A stretch of 57,074 bases of DNA from Veillonellaceae bacterium (GCA_022771805.1 JALELM010000006.1:1-57074); one strand, 5' to 3'. Shown: positions 8,757-18,382, numbered from the stretch's first letter. Made by a program: numbers and translations. Notes: generated from the letters alone by a model not told the origin.

Positions 8757-10276
8757 CAGGCTTCCTCCTTCCGCCAATGCTCCCTAATGGCGGTCACCAA
8801 ACTCTCCAGCGTTGCTTTCGGCGCAACGACAGCCGGTTCAAAACCTTCTTCCCGCAGCGTGTCCGCCGTGATCTCACCGATGGCGGCCAGCGGGATTCCC
8901 GCAAGATCCCGTGCCGGATCGGCGAGCATGGCAAGGATGTTCCGCACGGTCGAGGAGCTGGTAAATGTCAGCATATCCACGCGACTGGCCGCCAATTCCT
9001 GCCGCAAGTACTCCGCCTGCGAGGTGTCCGGCTCCGTGCGGTAAAAGGGCACCACGTCGATATGTGCGCCGTAGCTGCGTAAACGCTCCGGCAGGAACTC
9101 TCGCGCCTCCTCCGCCCGCGGCAGAAGAACGCGCTTGCCGCGTACCGGCAATTCCCGCAGGACGGACCACATGCCTTCCGCCGTCGCCGTTGCGGGGACG
9201 CTGTCCGCCAAAATCCCGTGCGTGTGCAGCGCCGCCGCCGTTTTTTCGCCGACCGCCATGATATGCGCGCCGGCCAGACGGCGTGCATCGCCGCCGCTGC
9301 GGTACAAATCCTTAAAGAAATACGCCACCGTATTGGCGCTCGTAAACAGAATGTAGTCGTATTCGCCGAGCGCCGCCAAGGCGTGTTCCCGCTCTTCGCG
9401 ATTTGGCGTAGCCTGCATCCGGATCGCCGGCACATATACCGGCCGGGCGCCGGCTTCCCGCAACAGGTCACCGAGACTGCCCGCCTGTTCCGTCGCCCGC
9501 GTCACCACGATCCGCTTGCCGAACAGCGGCCGATCTTCCACCCAGCGCAACTGCTCGCGCAACGAAACGACCTCACCGATGACGAGCAGCCCCGGCGGTT
9601 TCAAGCCGGCCTGTTGCACCGCGTCCGCAATCGTCGCCAGGGTCGCCGTCACCGTTTCCTGCTCCGGCTTCGTTCCCCAACGGACGACGGCGGCGGGAGT
9701 GTCTCCGGATCGCCCGTAACGCTGCAGACGTTCGGCGATTTGCGGCAGATTCCCCAGCCCCATGACGAAGGTCAACGTATCCGCACCGCGCGCCAAGCGT
9801 TCCCAATCAATACCGCTGTCGGGTTTCGTCGGATCTTCGTGCCCGGTAATCACGGCAAAGGACGTCGCCATGCCCCGCTGCGTAACGGGAATGCCCGCGT
9901 ATGCCGGCGCGGCGATCGCACTCGTCACCCCCGGCACGACGGCAAAAGCCAGACCGGCCTGATGCAGCGCCAGCGCTTCCTCACCGCCGCGACCGAAGAC
10001 GAACGGATCGCCGCCCTTCAGGCGTGCGACACATTTCCCCGCTCCGACCCTTTCCACGAGCAGCGCATTGATCTCCGTCTGTGTCAACGCATGGTTTCCC
10101 GCCTGTTTGCCGGCATAAATCCGTTCGGCATCCGGACGGGCATATTGCAGCAGGCTTTCATCCGCCAGGTAGTCATAGATAACGACATCCGCGCGCTCGA
10201 TGCATTCCTTGCCGCGCAACGTCAGCAATCCCGGATCGCCGGGACCTGCGCCGATTAAGTATGCAATTCCCGCCAT
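8756..10276 (-). CDS. cobA-hemD: Bifunctional uroporphyrinogen-III C-methyltransferase / uroporphyrinogen-III synthase
   Basis: 506 residues from the ATG at 10276 (GGAGG at 6-nt spacing, 1 base after the hemC stop). Residues 1-245 are a SAM-dependent uroporphyrinogen methyltransferase with YLIGAGPGDPGLLTLRG at the start and ARLKGGDPFVFGRGGEE near residue 85. This half makes precorrin-2, the branch to sirohaem and cobalamin. Residues from about 255 (FGKRIVVTRATEQAG) are uroporphyrinogen-III synthase (HemD), which cyclises hydroxymethylbilane. The fusion is well known in Firmicutes and places both steps at the branch point in one protein. Longer in-frame extensions exist upstream but overlap hemC and lack a ribosome-binding site. 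Confidence 0.96.
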   Translation of the reverse strand: MAGIAYLIGAGPGDPGLLTLRGKECIERADVVIYDYLADESLLQYARPDAERIYAGKQAGNHALTQTEINALLVERVGAGKCVARLKGGDPFVFGRGGEEALALHQAGLAFAVVPGVTSAIAAPAYAGIPVTQRGMATSFAVITGHEDPTKPDSGIDWERLARGADTLTFVMGLGNLPQIAERLQRYGRSGDTPAAVVRWGTKPEQETVTATLATIADAVQQAGLKPPGLLVIGEVVSLREQLRWVEDRPLFGKRIVVTRATEQAGSLGDLLREAGARPVYVPAIRMQATPNREEREHALAALGEYDYILFTSANTVAYFFKDLYRSGGDARRLAGAHIMAVGEKTAAALHTHGILADSVPATATAEGMWSVLRELPVRGKRVLLPRAEEAREFLPERLRSYGAHIDVVPFYRTEPDTSQAEYLRQELAASRVDMLTFTSSSTVRNILAMLADPARDLAGIPLAAIGEITADTLREEGFEPAVVAPKATLESLVTAIREHWRKEEA

Positions 10277-10277
10277 T

Positions 10278-11222
10278 TCACACCTCCAAGCCTTCCTGTA
10301 CGGCCGTCCAAATTTCCCGGCCGCCGTCCGCCAATATCTGCGCCGCCAGTTCACGGCCGAGCTGTTCCCAGTCCGCCGCCGCGCCTGCGACTTCACCCCG
10401 GACGACCTCCGTGCCGTCCAGCGAAGCGATCAGGCCGCGCAAGTGCAGCCGCCCCGCCGCCACTTCGGCGCGAGCCCCGACCGGCACCTGACAGCCGCCT
10501 TCCAGCGCATTCAAAAAAGCCCGTTCCGCGCCGACTTCCCGGGCAGTCGTTTCATCGTGGATCGCCGCCAGGAGCGCCAGCATTTCCGTGTCGTCCGCCC
10601 GACACTGCACGGCGAGCGCGCCCTGTCCCGCCGCCGGCAGCCAATCTGCGCCGGCCAGATCCTCGGTGACAACGTCCGCCAGCCCCAGTCGATCCAGACC
10701 GGCGCGCGCCAGAATGACCCCGGCCAAACCGGTTTCGATTTTCTTCAACCGTGTCTGCACATTGCCGCGGATACTTTCCACCTGCAGATCCGGCCGCCGA
10801 GCGAGCAGCTGTGCCGTCCGCCGCAGGCTGGATGTGCCGATCCGCGCGCCTTGCGGCAGGTCGTCCAGCTTCGTTCCGTCCGCCGACACGAACGCATCCG
10901 CCGCCGCCGCCCGCACAGGGATCGCACCGAGCACCAATCCCGCCGGCAGGAGCGTCGGCAAATCTTTCAAACTGTGCACGGCAAAATCGATGCTGCCGTT
11001 CCGCAGTTCCGCTTCCAACTCTTCGGTAAAAGCGCCCTTGCCGCCGAAGGTATGCAGTGCCTGCCCCAATTTCCTGTCGCCGACCGTGCTGATGACGCGT
11101 TCGGTTATCTCGCTGATCCGCTCCGGCCACGCTTTACGCAATTGCGCCGCGACATAGCGTGTCTGCCACAGCGCCAGAGCGCTTGCCCGCGTCCCGACCG
11201 TAAACTCAGTTCGTCCGCTCAT
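10278..11222 (-). CDS. hemC: Hydroxymethylbilane synthase (porphobilinogen deaminase)
   Basis: 314 residues from the ATG at 11222; GGAG sits 7 nt upstream inside the end of hemA, better placed than for the ATG two codons earlier. It polymerises four porphobilinogens to hydroxymethylbilane. The dipyrromethane cofactor cysteine is Cys244 in LEGGCQVPVGA. The VGTRASALALWQTR N-terminus, DFAVHSLKDLPT and GTSSLRRTAQL substrate-binding segments are all present. It overlaps the hemA 3' end by 17 bases. Confidence 0.97.
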   Translation of the reverse strand: MSGRTEFTVGTRASALALWQTRYVAAQLRKAWPERISEITERVISTVGDRKLGQALHTFGGKGAFTEELEAELRNGSIDFAVHSLKDLPTLLPAGLVLGAIPVRAAAADAFVSADGTKLDDLPQGARIGTSSLRRTAQLLARRPDLQVESIRGNVQTRLKKIETGLAGVILARAGLDRLGLADVVTEDLAGADWLPAAGQGALAVQCRADDTEMLALLAAIHDETTAREVGAERAFLNALEGGCQVPVGARAEVAAGRLHLRGLIASLDGTEVVRGEVAGAAADWEQLGRELAAQILADGGREIWTAVQEGLEV

Positions 11223-12495
11223 CTTCATTCTCCTTCGTGCCGGGAAGCCGGTAAATATCCTCGAGCAGCCGACAGTACAGCTCCTCATCTTCCGTACCCG
11301 CAGCCATGCGGAAACGGATCATGGGATCGCGCAGCAATTTACGCATCATGATTTTCGACATATTTTCAATGACCCGCCGTTCCCGTTCTTCCATCGCCGG
11401 CAATTTCGCAAATGCCCGTTTGACGATGCGCTTGCGGATGATGTCGAAGCGATCGGTGATCGCCACCATCATCGGTCGCATGGAAAAATATTCGTACTTT
11501 TCCATCAGTTCGCGAACGGCCTCCTCCAGTATCGGATAGGCGAGTTCCGCTTCCTGCGCCCGCATTTTTTTATTCTCATCGACGACCTGCGTCAGATCGT
11601 CCAGATTGTACAGTTCAATTCCCTCGATGTCCGCCACGCGCGGGTCAATATCACGCGGCACGGCAATATCGATCAGGACGAGCGGGCGTTGCCGGCGTTT
11701 GTGCATCAGCTCCGCGGCCTGTCCCGCATCGAGCAGGAAACTGTCCGCCCCGGTCGAGGTCAAAATGACATCGACCCGCGCCGCCCAGCGCAAACGTTCT
11801 TCCAACGGGACGGCGCGGCCGTGGTAACGCTCCGCCAGCAATTCCGCTTTTGCCAAGCTGCGATTGGCGATGATCAGCGTTTTCACCCCGTGCCCGATCA
11901 GATGTTTGGCCATCAATTCGGACATCGTCCCGGCGCCGAGGATCAGTGCCCGCCGATCCGTCAGCGTGCCGAAGTTTTGCTGCACGAGCTTCACCGCCGC
12001 ATAGCTGACCGAGACCGGGTTGTCCGCAATGCTTGTTTCCGTGCGTATTTTTTTGCCGATTGCCAATGCCCGTTGAAACAGGATATTCAAAATCGGCCCG
12101 GTCGTACCGATACGCGCCGCATCCAAGTAGGCGACTTTCACCTGCGAAAGGATTTGCCCTTCCCCCAAAACCAGCGAATCCATTCCCGATGCGACTCGGA
12201 ACAGATGCCGAACCACATCTTCGCCTTTGTAATAATAAAAATGCTCGCGCGACGGCAATTCGCCCGCGATACGCCGAAACATTTCCTCCATCGCCGGCAG
12301 ACCGGATTCTTTCCCCGCGACGACGACATACAGTTCCGTGCGATTGCACGTCGCCAGGAGCACCGCTTCGTCGAGATCCGCCATGGCATACACTTCTTCC
12401 AGCCGCGCCTGCACCGCCTTCGCATCCAGGGCAAAGCGCTCGCGCAATTCAATCGGCGCCGTGTTATGGTTCAGACCCAAGACGGCTAATTGCAT
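11206..12495 (-). CDS. hemA: Glutamyl-tRNA reductase
   Basis: 429 residues. It reduces glutamyl-tRNA(Glu) to glutamate-1-semialdehyde with NADPH, the committed and usually regulated step of tetrapyrrole synthesis. Catalytic Cys50 is in LLATCNRTELYVV. A Rossmann domain (RRALILGAGTMSELMAKHL) follows near residue 185, then the C-terminal dimerisation helix. The start has AAGGGGGA upstream and lies inside the 3' end of the precorrin-2 dehydrogenase gene (32-base overlap). Confidence 0.97.
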   Translation of the reverse strand: MQLAVLGLNHNTAPIELRERFALDAKAVQARLEEVYAMADLDEAVLLATCNRTELYVVVAGKESGLPAMEEMFRRIAGELPSREHFYYYKGEDVVRHLFRVASGMDSLVLGEGQILSQVKVAYLDAARIGTTGPILNILFQRALAIGKKIRTETSIADNPVSVSYAAVKLVQQNFGTLTDRRALILGAGTMSELMAKHLIGHGVKTLIIANRSLAKAELLAERYHGRAVPLEERLRWAARVDVILTSTGADSFLLDAGQAAELMHKRRQRPLVLIDIAVPRDIDPRVADIEGIELYNLDDLTQVVDENKKMRAQEAELAYPILEEAVRELMEKYEYFSMRPMMVAITDRFDIIRKRIVKRAFAKLPAMEERERRVIENMSKIMMRKLLRDPMIRFRMAAGTEDEELYCRLLEDIYRLPGTKENEDERTN

Positions 12496-13099
12496 CTTCT
12501 ATTTCCCCCTTCATGTTCCCCCATTCACCCCTGCGGATACGCGCCACGGCATCATCCGGCAGATGTTGCCGCCAAAACGCTTCCCGCGCCCTGCCGTCCG
12601 GTACGAGTTCTTTCACCCGCCGCCGCAAGACCGCCAACTCCGGCAACGCAGCTCCCAGAGCCGCATATTCCGTCGCCAGGTCGTTCTTTAATAATTTCGC
12701 CAGCCGGGGCGATGCATTGCCCGTTGCAATCGTGCCCGCCAGACCGCCCGTCGACCATACGGCGGGCAAATGCACCTCGCCGGCGGTCGCCTCGATCGCA
12801 TCGTTCAGCCAGGCGCCTTGCTCCCGCGCCGCGGTGCGTACCGCAACGGCGGCAGCCGGTGCGGCGAGAATAACCAGGTCGCCGGCGTGAATGTCCGTCG
12901 CCCGAAATTCCCGCGCTTCATGCCGCAGGCGCCCCTGTTCCGCCCAAGCGGCAATCTCCTCCGTGACCGTCGGCGCAATGACGACAACAGCCGCCCGCCC
13001 GAGCAGGCCGCGCAGCTTGCGCGCGGCGATACGTCCGCCGCCCACACAGGCCACGCGATGCCCCGCCCGCAGAACCAGCGCGATCCCGTCAGTCGGCAC
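12464..13099 (-). CDS. Precorrin-2 dehydrogenase / sirohydrochlorin ferrochelatase (CysG N-terminal/Met8p-like)
   Basis: 211 residues from a GTG at 13099 with GAGG 6 nt upstream; a TTG four codons earlier (13111) is possible. An NAD-binding GGGRIAARKLRGLL motif sits near the N-terminus and TGNASPRLAKLLKNDLA, the catalytic/dimer segment of the SirC/Met8p family, in the middle. It oxidises precorrin-2 to sirohydrochlorin and may insert iron. With CobA in the same operon this gives sirohaem or feeds anaerobic cobalamin synthesis. The N-terminus is a little short compared with homologues. It overlaps the preceding small HMA gene by 11 bases. Confidence 0.9.
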   Translation of the reverse strand: MPTDGIALVLRAGHRVACVGGGRIAARKLRGLLGRAAVVVIAPTVTEEIAAWAEQGRLRHEAREFRATDIHAGDLVILAAPAAAVAVRTAAREQGAWLNDAIEATAGEVHLPAVWSTGGLAGTIATGNASPRLAKLLKNDLATEYAALGAALPELAVLRRRVKELVPDGRAREAFWRQHLPDDAVARIRRGEWGNMKGEIEDAISRLGSEP

Positions 13100-13295
13100 A
13101 GCTCGCCTCAAAACCGATGTCCTCGATCGCGGCGCAAAGCGTTGCCGCCTGCAGCGCTTCGCCCGTAACCGTCGCGCGACCGGCGGCGAGATCCACCTGT
13201 ACCGCCGTCACACCGGCAACCGCCTTGAGCGCGTTTTCTACCGCCCGAACGCAGTTTTCGCAATGCATGCCTTCCACTCGCAATGTCCGTGTCAT
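13089..13295 (-). CDS. Small heavy-metal-associated (HMA/CopZ-like) domain protein
   Basis: 68 residues from the ATG at 13295 (GGGAGG at 10-nt spacing), which overlaps the Nudix gene stop as ATGA. It is a single ferredoxin-like HMA domain with GMHCENC (Cys12, Cys15), the metal-binding motif of CopZ-type copper chaperones. CopZ proteins hand Cu(I) to P-type ATPases. Here no copper ATPase is nearby; the gene sits in the middle of a tetrapyrrole operon, directly before the precorrin-2 dehydrogenase/ferrochelatase. Supplying or buffering a metal for that branch is a possible role, but it is inference only. Confidence 0.88.
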   Translation of the reverse strand: MTRTLRVEGMHCENCVRAVENALKAVAGVTAVQVDLAAGRATVTGEALQAATLCAAIEDIGFEASCAD

Positions 13296-13930
13296 CTTGC
13301 TTTCGCCTCCCGCTCCAAACTCGCTAAAAACCCCGGTTGTCGGCAGAGTTCGGTGAAATCCGCAATAATCCGCGCCGACAGTCCCCAAATCGTATATTTT
13401 CCGTAATTATGTACATATATATAGCGCAATTCGCTGCGGTTCCAGCCGCGTTGATAATGCGGCATTCTGTCGAAAGGGAAACCGGCGCCCGGGTATACTC
13501 CCGCACACATGGCTACCCGCTCCGGCTCGGTTGCCAGAAAATGCGCCACGGGAACGGTGAACACGGCCGCCACTTCGTCCGGGCTGCACACGATGTCCGG
13601 CAGACCGTCCGCATATGCCCGCACCAGGTAGGGCGCTACCAGACGTCCCATGTAGGTATACTCCAACGGCATGGCGCCGAGCACTTCCCAAATCTCCGGC
13701 GGCGTGCCGATTTCTTCCGCCGCTTCCCGCAAGGCGGCTGCCGCCGGATCGGCGTCATACGCCTCGATCCGACCACCGGGAAAAGCCGCCTCACCTGGGT
13801 TCATCGCCAACTTGGTCGTGCGTTGTTCGAACAACAAATGCCATGCACCGTCGAGCCGCACCAGCGGTACCGCCACGGCATAACGCAATGCCGTACGCAA
13901 GTCCGCTTCAGCCGGCAACCATTTTCTCAT
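13292..13930 (-). CDS. Nudix hydrolase, CoA pyrophosphatase-like (NudL/YeaB type)
   Basis: 212 residues with a complete Nudix box (GGRIEAYDADPAAAALREAAEEIGT) at about residues 50-75. Ahead of it is LLFEQRTTKLAMNPGEAAFPGG, close to the UPF0035 signature of CoA-specific Nudix enzymes. The family cleaves CoA or acyl-CoA to 3',5'-ADP and phosphopantetheine. It is 44 bp downstream of ftsY and overlaps the HMA gene, so it bridges the smc-ftsY pair and the haem genes. Substrate assignment rests on motif similarity only. Confidence 0.88.
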   Translation of the reverse strand: MRKWLPAEADLRTALRYAVAVPLVRLDGAWHLLFEQRTTKLAMNPGEAAFPGGRIEAYDADPAAAALREAAEEIGTPPEIWEVLGAMPLEYTYMGRLVAPYLVRAYADGLPDIVCSPDEVAAVFTVPVAHFLATEPERVAMCAGVYPGAGFPFDRMPHYQRGWNRSELRYIYVHNYGKYTIWGLSARIIADFTELCRQPGFLASLEREAKAR

Positions 13931-13974
13931 CTCTTCAACTCCCGCCTCTTATTATACACCCGACGGCAAGCGAG

Positions 13975-14925
13975 CTATTTCTGTTGCAGCTTTGTGCTTA
14001 CCGCCGACTGCGCTTCGTCCTGATCAAAAAGGGCGCGGACGAATTCCTTCGCATTAAACGGCTGCAAATCATCCGCTCGTTCGCCGACGCCGATCCACTT
14101 GATCGGCACGCCGAGTTCCTCCTGTACGGAGATGACCACGCCGCCTTTGGCCGTGCCGTCCAGCTTGGTGAGGACAACGCCGGTCAGCGGCACCGCCTGG
14201 CCGAAGAGTTTCGCTTGGCTGACCGCATTCTGGCCGGTCGTCGCATCCAGCACCAGCCAGGTTTCGTGCGGGGCTTCCGGTACCAATTTCCGAGCGACTC
14301 GACCGATTTTTTTCAATTCCTCCATCAGGTTTACCTTCGTATGCAAACGCCCCGCCGTATCGATCAGAACGATATCGCAGTCGCGCGCTGTTGCCGTTTC
14401 CAACGCTTCATACACGACCGCGGCAGGATCGGCTCCCTCCGAGTGCTTGACGATATCCGCGCCGACACGCTCCGCCCAAATGCTCAACTGTTCCGATGCC
14501 GCCGCCCGGAACGTATCGCCCGCCGCCAGCAACACACGGTAGCCCTGCGCCTTGTAGTACTGCGCCAATTTCCCGATGCTCGTCGTCTTGCCCACGCCGT
14601 TGACCCCGACGACAAGGACGACTTCGGGGTGATGCTGCGGCGCGGGATCGGCTTCGTAACTCAGCCACTGCGCGAGGATTTTCTCCAGAAAAGGCATGAC
14701 CTCATTCGTCGTCCGAATTTCGCCCTCTTTCACGCCGCGGCGAATTTCCTGCATGAGATAATCCGTCGCCGTGAGCCCCAGATCGCCTGTCAGGAGCACC
14801 GCTTCCAAGTCGTCGAGAAAGTCCTCGTCGATTTCCGCATAGCCGATAATTACCGTCTCAATATTACGCACAAAGCTTTGTTTCGTGCGTTCCAATCCTT
14901 GTTTTATTCGCTGAAAAAAGCTCAT
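13975..14925 (-). CDS. ftsY: Signal recognition particle receptor FtsY
   Basis: 316 residues: a short N-terminal helical region, then the NG GTPase domain. G1 is GVNGVGKTT (107-115), G3 DTAGR (189-193), G4 TKLD (253-256). It docks SRP-ribosome complexes at the inner membrane for co-translational insertion. The long acidic A domain of E. coli FtsY is absent, as is usual in Firmicutes. It starts 1 base after the smc stop. Confidence 0.97.
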   Translation of the reverse strand: MSFFQRIKQGLERTKQSFVRNIETVIIGYAEIDEDFLDDLEAVLLTGDLGLTATDYLMQEIRRGVKEGEIRTTNEVMPFLEKILAQWLSYEADPAPQHHPEVVLVVGVNGVGKTTSIGKLAQYYKAQGYRVLLAAGDTFRAAASEQLSIWAERVGADIVKHSEGADPAAVVYEALETATARDCDIVLIDTAGRLHTKVNLMEELKKIGRVARKLVPEAPHETWLVLDATTGQNAVSQAKLFGQAVPLTGVVLTKLDGTAKGGVVISVQEELGVPIKWIGVGERADDLQPFNAKEFVRALFDQDEAQSAVSTKLQQK

Positions 14926-14926
14926 G

Positions 14927-17900
14927 TCAGCCCTCCTCGTATTGCTGTAAATCGACCGTGACCAGCTTGGAAACGCCCTTTTCTTCCATGGTCACTCCCT
15001 GCAGGCGGTCGGCCGCGCTCATCGTCGCCTTGCGATGCGTAATCACGATGAATTGGATATCCTGCCGCCCTTCCGCCAGATAATGCTTGAAGCGCTCAAT
15101 ATTCGCATCGTCCAATGCCGCATCGATTTCATCGACGAGACAAAACGGTGCGGGTCGATACGCCATGAAAGAAAAGAGCAGGGCAATAACGGTCAGCGCC
15201 CGCTCGCCGCCGGAAAGCAGCGACAGCGCCTGCTGTTTCTTCCCCGGCGGACGGACATAAATTTCCACTCCTTCCGGGTGCTCCTCCGTGGCCGTCACCA
15301 ATTCCAAGCGCGCCTGACCGCCGCCGAATACATGAGCGAAAATGCGTTGAAACTCTTCCGCTACCACGGCAAAGGCTTCATTGAATCGCCCGCGCATTGT
15401 CGTATCGATTTCCGTGACCACTTCGTGCAACGCTTTGCGCGCTTCTTCCAAATCGGCCAATTGTTTTGCATAAAAGGCGCTTCGTTCCTGCGCCGCCGCA
15501 TACTCCGCCGGTGCTTGCGGATTGATCGGTCCGAGGTTTGTAATGTCCGCATCAACGGCCTGTAATTCCGTGCGGATAACGGCCATATTCCCGTCTATCC
15601 GCACCTCTTCCATCTCTGCCGCCGTGTAGCCGAAACGTCGGAATTCCTCTTCCTTACGTGTCGCTTCCTCCAACGCATATTCCCGGCGGGTATTCTTTTC
15701 CGCCGCCGCCAGCCGCGTCCGGCTCTCCGTTTGGCGCAAGGCTTCGTATGCTGTCTCCGCCTGCCGTTCCGCCGCCAGCCGCTGTGCCTGTGTTTCATAG
15801 CAGGCATCGCAAGCCGCTCGCTTCGCCCGTGTATCCTGTTGCGCCTGCTCGAATTCCGTCTCTCGTTCGGTCAGCTCACGTTCCAGCCGCCGAATTTCTT
15901 CCTCGCGAGCGGTGCAAGCCGTTGTTTCCGTCGCCCGGCGCGCCCGATTGGCCGCGACTTCTCCCCGCTGCCGGGCGCGTTCGTCTTCATACCGGCGCAA
16001 TTCCGCCTGCAATCTCGCCACGTCCACGCGCGCCTGTGTCCACGCTTCCCGCGCGCCGCCGTCATCCGCCGGCACGGCAAGCGTCGCCTGTACCTGCGGC
16101 ACTGCCGGGATGCTTTCCGCTTGCTTTGCCGCCAACGCCGCGCGAAGATTCTCCCGCTCGGCAGCAAGTTCCCGCCGCCGTTCGGCCTGTATCGTCTGCC
16201 GCTCCCGCAGCGCACGTTCCTCCGCGCCCCGGGTGGCCAAGTCGATCTCGGCCGCCTGTACCGCCTGCAACGCTTTCTCCTGCGCCGCCAGGAACGGTGC
16301 CGCCGAAAGCACCTCCCGAACCGGTGTCGCCCGAACGGCCGCCAGCCGTTCCTCCGCTTCCGCCAATTCCTGCTTCCGGCCGAAAATGCCGCTGCCGGAT
16401 GCGGCCGTGCTGCCGCCGACAATCGCGCCGCCCGGTTGGATCAATTGCCCGTCCAGGGTGACCATCCGCAAGCGTTGGCGATATGTTGTCGCCAAACGTT
16501 GTGCCGTCGCCAAATCTTCCACCACGAGCGTCCGCCCGAGCAAGTATTCCGTCAGCGGTGCAAACTCCTTTGCCGTTTGCACACAGGCGGCCGCCGTACC
16601 GTGTACACCCTTCTCCGCTAAGGCGTCCTTGTCGCGCAATACCGCCGGGCGCAACGCCGCCAGCGGATAAAATGTCGTCCGCCCGTAGCGGCCTTGTTGC
16701 AAGTAGCGAATGGCCGCTTTCGCCGTCTCCCAATCCGCCACGACCAAGTGCTGCACCGCGCCGCCCAGAGCGACACTCACCGCCGTCAGGTACGGCTCCG
16801 TTACCTGCAGGACATCGCCCACCGTCCCGAAACAGCCCTTGCGCCACGCACCTGTTGCGCGCAACACCTCTTTCGTCGGTCGCCCGTAGCCTTCGTATTC
16901 CGCCGCCAAATGCTGCAGGTAACGCACGCGCTCCGTCCATTTTTCGAGCGCCGTCTCGCGTGCCTGCGCCTGTTGCCGGGCATCGGTTTCCGCCTGCCGG
17001 GCCGCTGTCGCCGCCGCCGTTCGTTTTGCCGCCTCGTCGCGACTTTGCGCCAGTCGTTCGCGCGCTGCCGTGAGTGCCGTCGTCGCGAGGGTCAGCGCTT
17101 CCCGCAATGTCGCCGTCGCCGCTTCTTCCTGCCGGGCACGCTCGTCGCAGCGGGCAATTTCCTGTTCCAAACGCTGCAATTCCCGCGTTCGCAACTCCGT
17201 CGCCGTCAGGTATTCCGCTTCCGCCCGCGCCTGTGTCTCCCGCGCCTCGCGATAGGCGGCTTGCGCCGCCTGTAAGCGCAACGCTTCCGCTTCGCATTCC
17301 CGCTCGCGTACCGTTGCTACGCTCAATTCCGTCGCCAGTTCGGCAATCCGTTTCTCCTGCTCCGCCAACGCGGTCTGCAACGCCGTCTCCGCCGCGGCCA
17401 GTTCCGCCGCCTGCGCCGAGAGAGCCGCCGCATTTTCGCGAGCCAGCCGCAACCGCTCCTCGCCGCTGCGAAATTCGCCGGCCAAACGCTCCCGCAGTTG
17501 TTCGGCCTGCGAAGCTTCCTGCTCCAGTCTGCGTAATTCTTCGCGCTCCGTCACATTCTCCTGCAAGCGTACCCGGCGTTCCGCCTCCGCGGCCGTCAGT
17601 GCCGTCTGCGCCGCCGTCCACGCCGCGGCCGCATCGATCGCCTCATTTTCCACCCGGGTCAGCGTACGCTGGGCGCTCCGCCACTGCTGCCAGGCGGCCG
17701 TCGCCAGGAGGCGCCGTTTGCGCGTACTCAGCTCTTCGTAGCGTTTTGCGGCAGCCGCTTTTTCCGCCAGCGGTTCCAACTCCTCCGCCAGTACCCGCGC
17801 CACATCATGCACCCGCTCCATATTCCGCTCCGCCTCTTGCAACTTCCGCATGCCTTCCGTCTTACGCAATTTGTAGCGAGTGATTCCTGCGACTTCTTCA

Positions 17901-18382
17901 AAAATCAGCTTGCGTTCTTCCGGCTTGCCGACAAGAATTCGATCCACTTTTTGCTGACCGATGACGGCCATCGAATCTTTCCCCAGTCCCGTGTCCGCAA
18001 AGAGATAATGTATATCACGAAGCCGGCAGCTGCGCTTATTGATAAAGTATTCACTTGTGCCGTTCCGCAACAGCCGTCTGGTAACCGCCACTTCCGCCGC
18101 CTCGCCGGGCACAAGACCCGCCGCATTGTCGAAAACCAGCGTTACTTCCGCCGCCCCCTGCGCCCGACGTGTCTCCGTGCCGGCAAAAATGACATCGCCG
18201 GCCTCACGCCCGCGCAACTGGCGCACATTCTGCTCGCCGAGCACCCAGCGAACCGCATCGGCAATATTACTCTTGCCGCTGCCGTTCGGTCCGACGATCG
18301 CCGTGACTCCCGGGGCAAACTGCAGCTCCGTCGTGCCGGCGAACGACTTGAAACCGCGCAGGATCATTCGTTGTAACCGCAT
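14927..18382 (-). CDS. smc: Chromosome segregation protein SMC
   Basis: 1151 residues. The N-terminal ATPase half has Walker A GPNGSGKS at 31-38. Long Glu/Arg/Ala-rich coiled coils flank a hinge at about 500-660. The C-terminal half carries the signature LLSGGERALTVIALLFSF and Walker B FCLVDEIDAALDD. With ScpA/ScpB it forms the bacterial condensin loop extruder; those partners are not in the window. The start has AAAGGAG upstream. In many Firmicutes rnc precedes smc; here a binding-lipoprotein gene and its terminator do. Confidence 0.97.
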   Translation of the reverse strand: MRLQRMILRGFKSFAGTTELQFAPGVTAIVGPNGSGKSNIADAVRWVLGEQNVRQLRGREAGDVIFAGTETRRAQGAAEVTLVFDNAAGLVPGEAAEVAVTRRLLRNGTSEYFINKRSCRLRDIHYLFADTGLGKDSMAVIGQQKVDRILVGKPEERKLIFEEVAGITRYKLRKTEGMRKLQEAERNMERVHDVARVLAEELEPLAEKAAAAKRYEELSTRKRRLLATAAWQQWRSAQRTLTRVENEAIDAAAAWTAAQTALTAAEAERRVRLQENVTEREELRRLEQEASQAEQLRERLAGEFRSGEERLRLARENAAALSAQAAELAAAETALQTALAEQEKRIAELATELSVATVRERECEAEALRLQAAQAAYREARETQARAEAEYLTATELRTRELQRLEQEIARCDERARQEEAATATLREALTLATTALTAARERLAQSRDEAAKRTAAATAARQAETDARQQAQARETALEKWTERVRYLQHLAAEYEGYGRPTKEVLRATGAWRKGCFGTVGDVLQVTEPYLTAVSVALGGAVQHLVVADWETAKAAIRYLQQGRYGRTTFYPLAALRPAVLRDKDALAEKGVHGTAAACVQTAKEFAPLTEYLLGRTLVVEDLATAQRLATTYRQRLRMVTLDGQLIQPGGAIVGGSTAASGSGIFGRKQELAEAEERLAAVRATPVREVLSAAPFLAAQEKALQAVQAAEIDLATRGAEERALRERQTIQAERRRELAAERENLRAALAAKQAESIPAVPQVQATLAVPADDGGAREAWTQARVDVARLQAELRRYEDERARQRGEVAANRARRATETTACTAREEEIRRLERELTERETEFEQAQQDTRAKRAACDACYETQAQRLAAERQAETAYEALRQTESRTRLAAAEKNTRREYALEEATRKEEEFRRFGYTAAEMEEVRIDGNMAVIRTELQAVDADITNLGPINPQAPAEYAAAQERSAFYAKQLADLEEARKALHEVVTEIDTTMRGRFNEAFAVVAEEFQRIFAHVFGGGQARLELVTATEEHPEGVEIYVRPPGKKQQALSLLSGGERALTVIALLFSFMAYRPAPFCLVDEIDAALDDANIERFKHYLAEGRQDIQFIVITHRKATMSAADRLQGVTMEEKGVSKLVTVDLQQYEEG

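Noticed and set aside
13615-14961. Long plus-strand frames opposite ftsY, smc, aspS and others
   Set aside because: Antisense shadows of GC-rich genes; no ribosome-binding sites or domains, while the minus-strand genes are well-known families.
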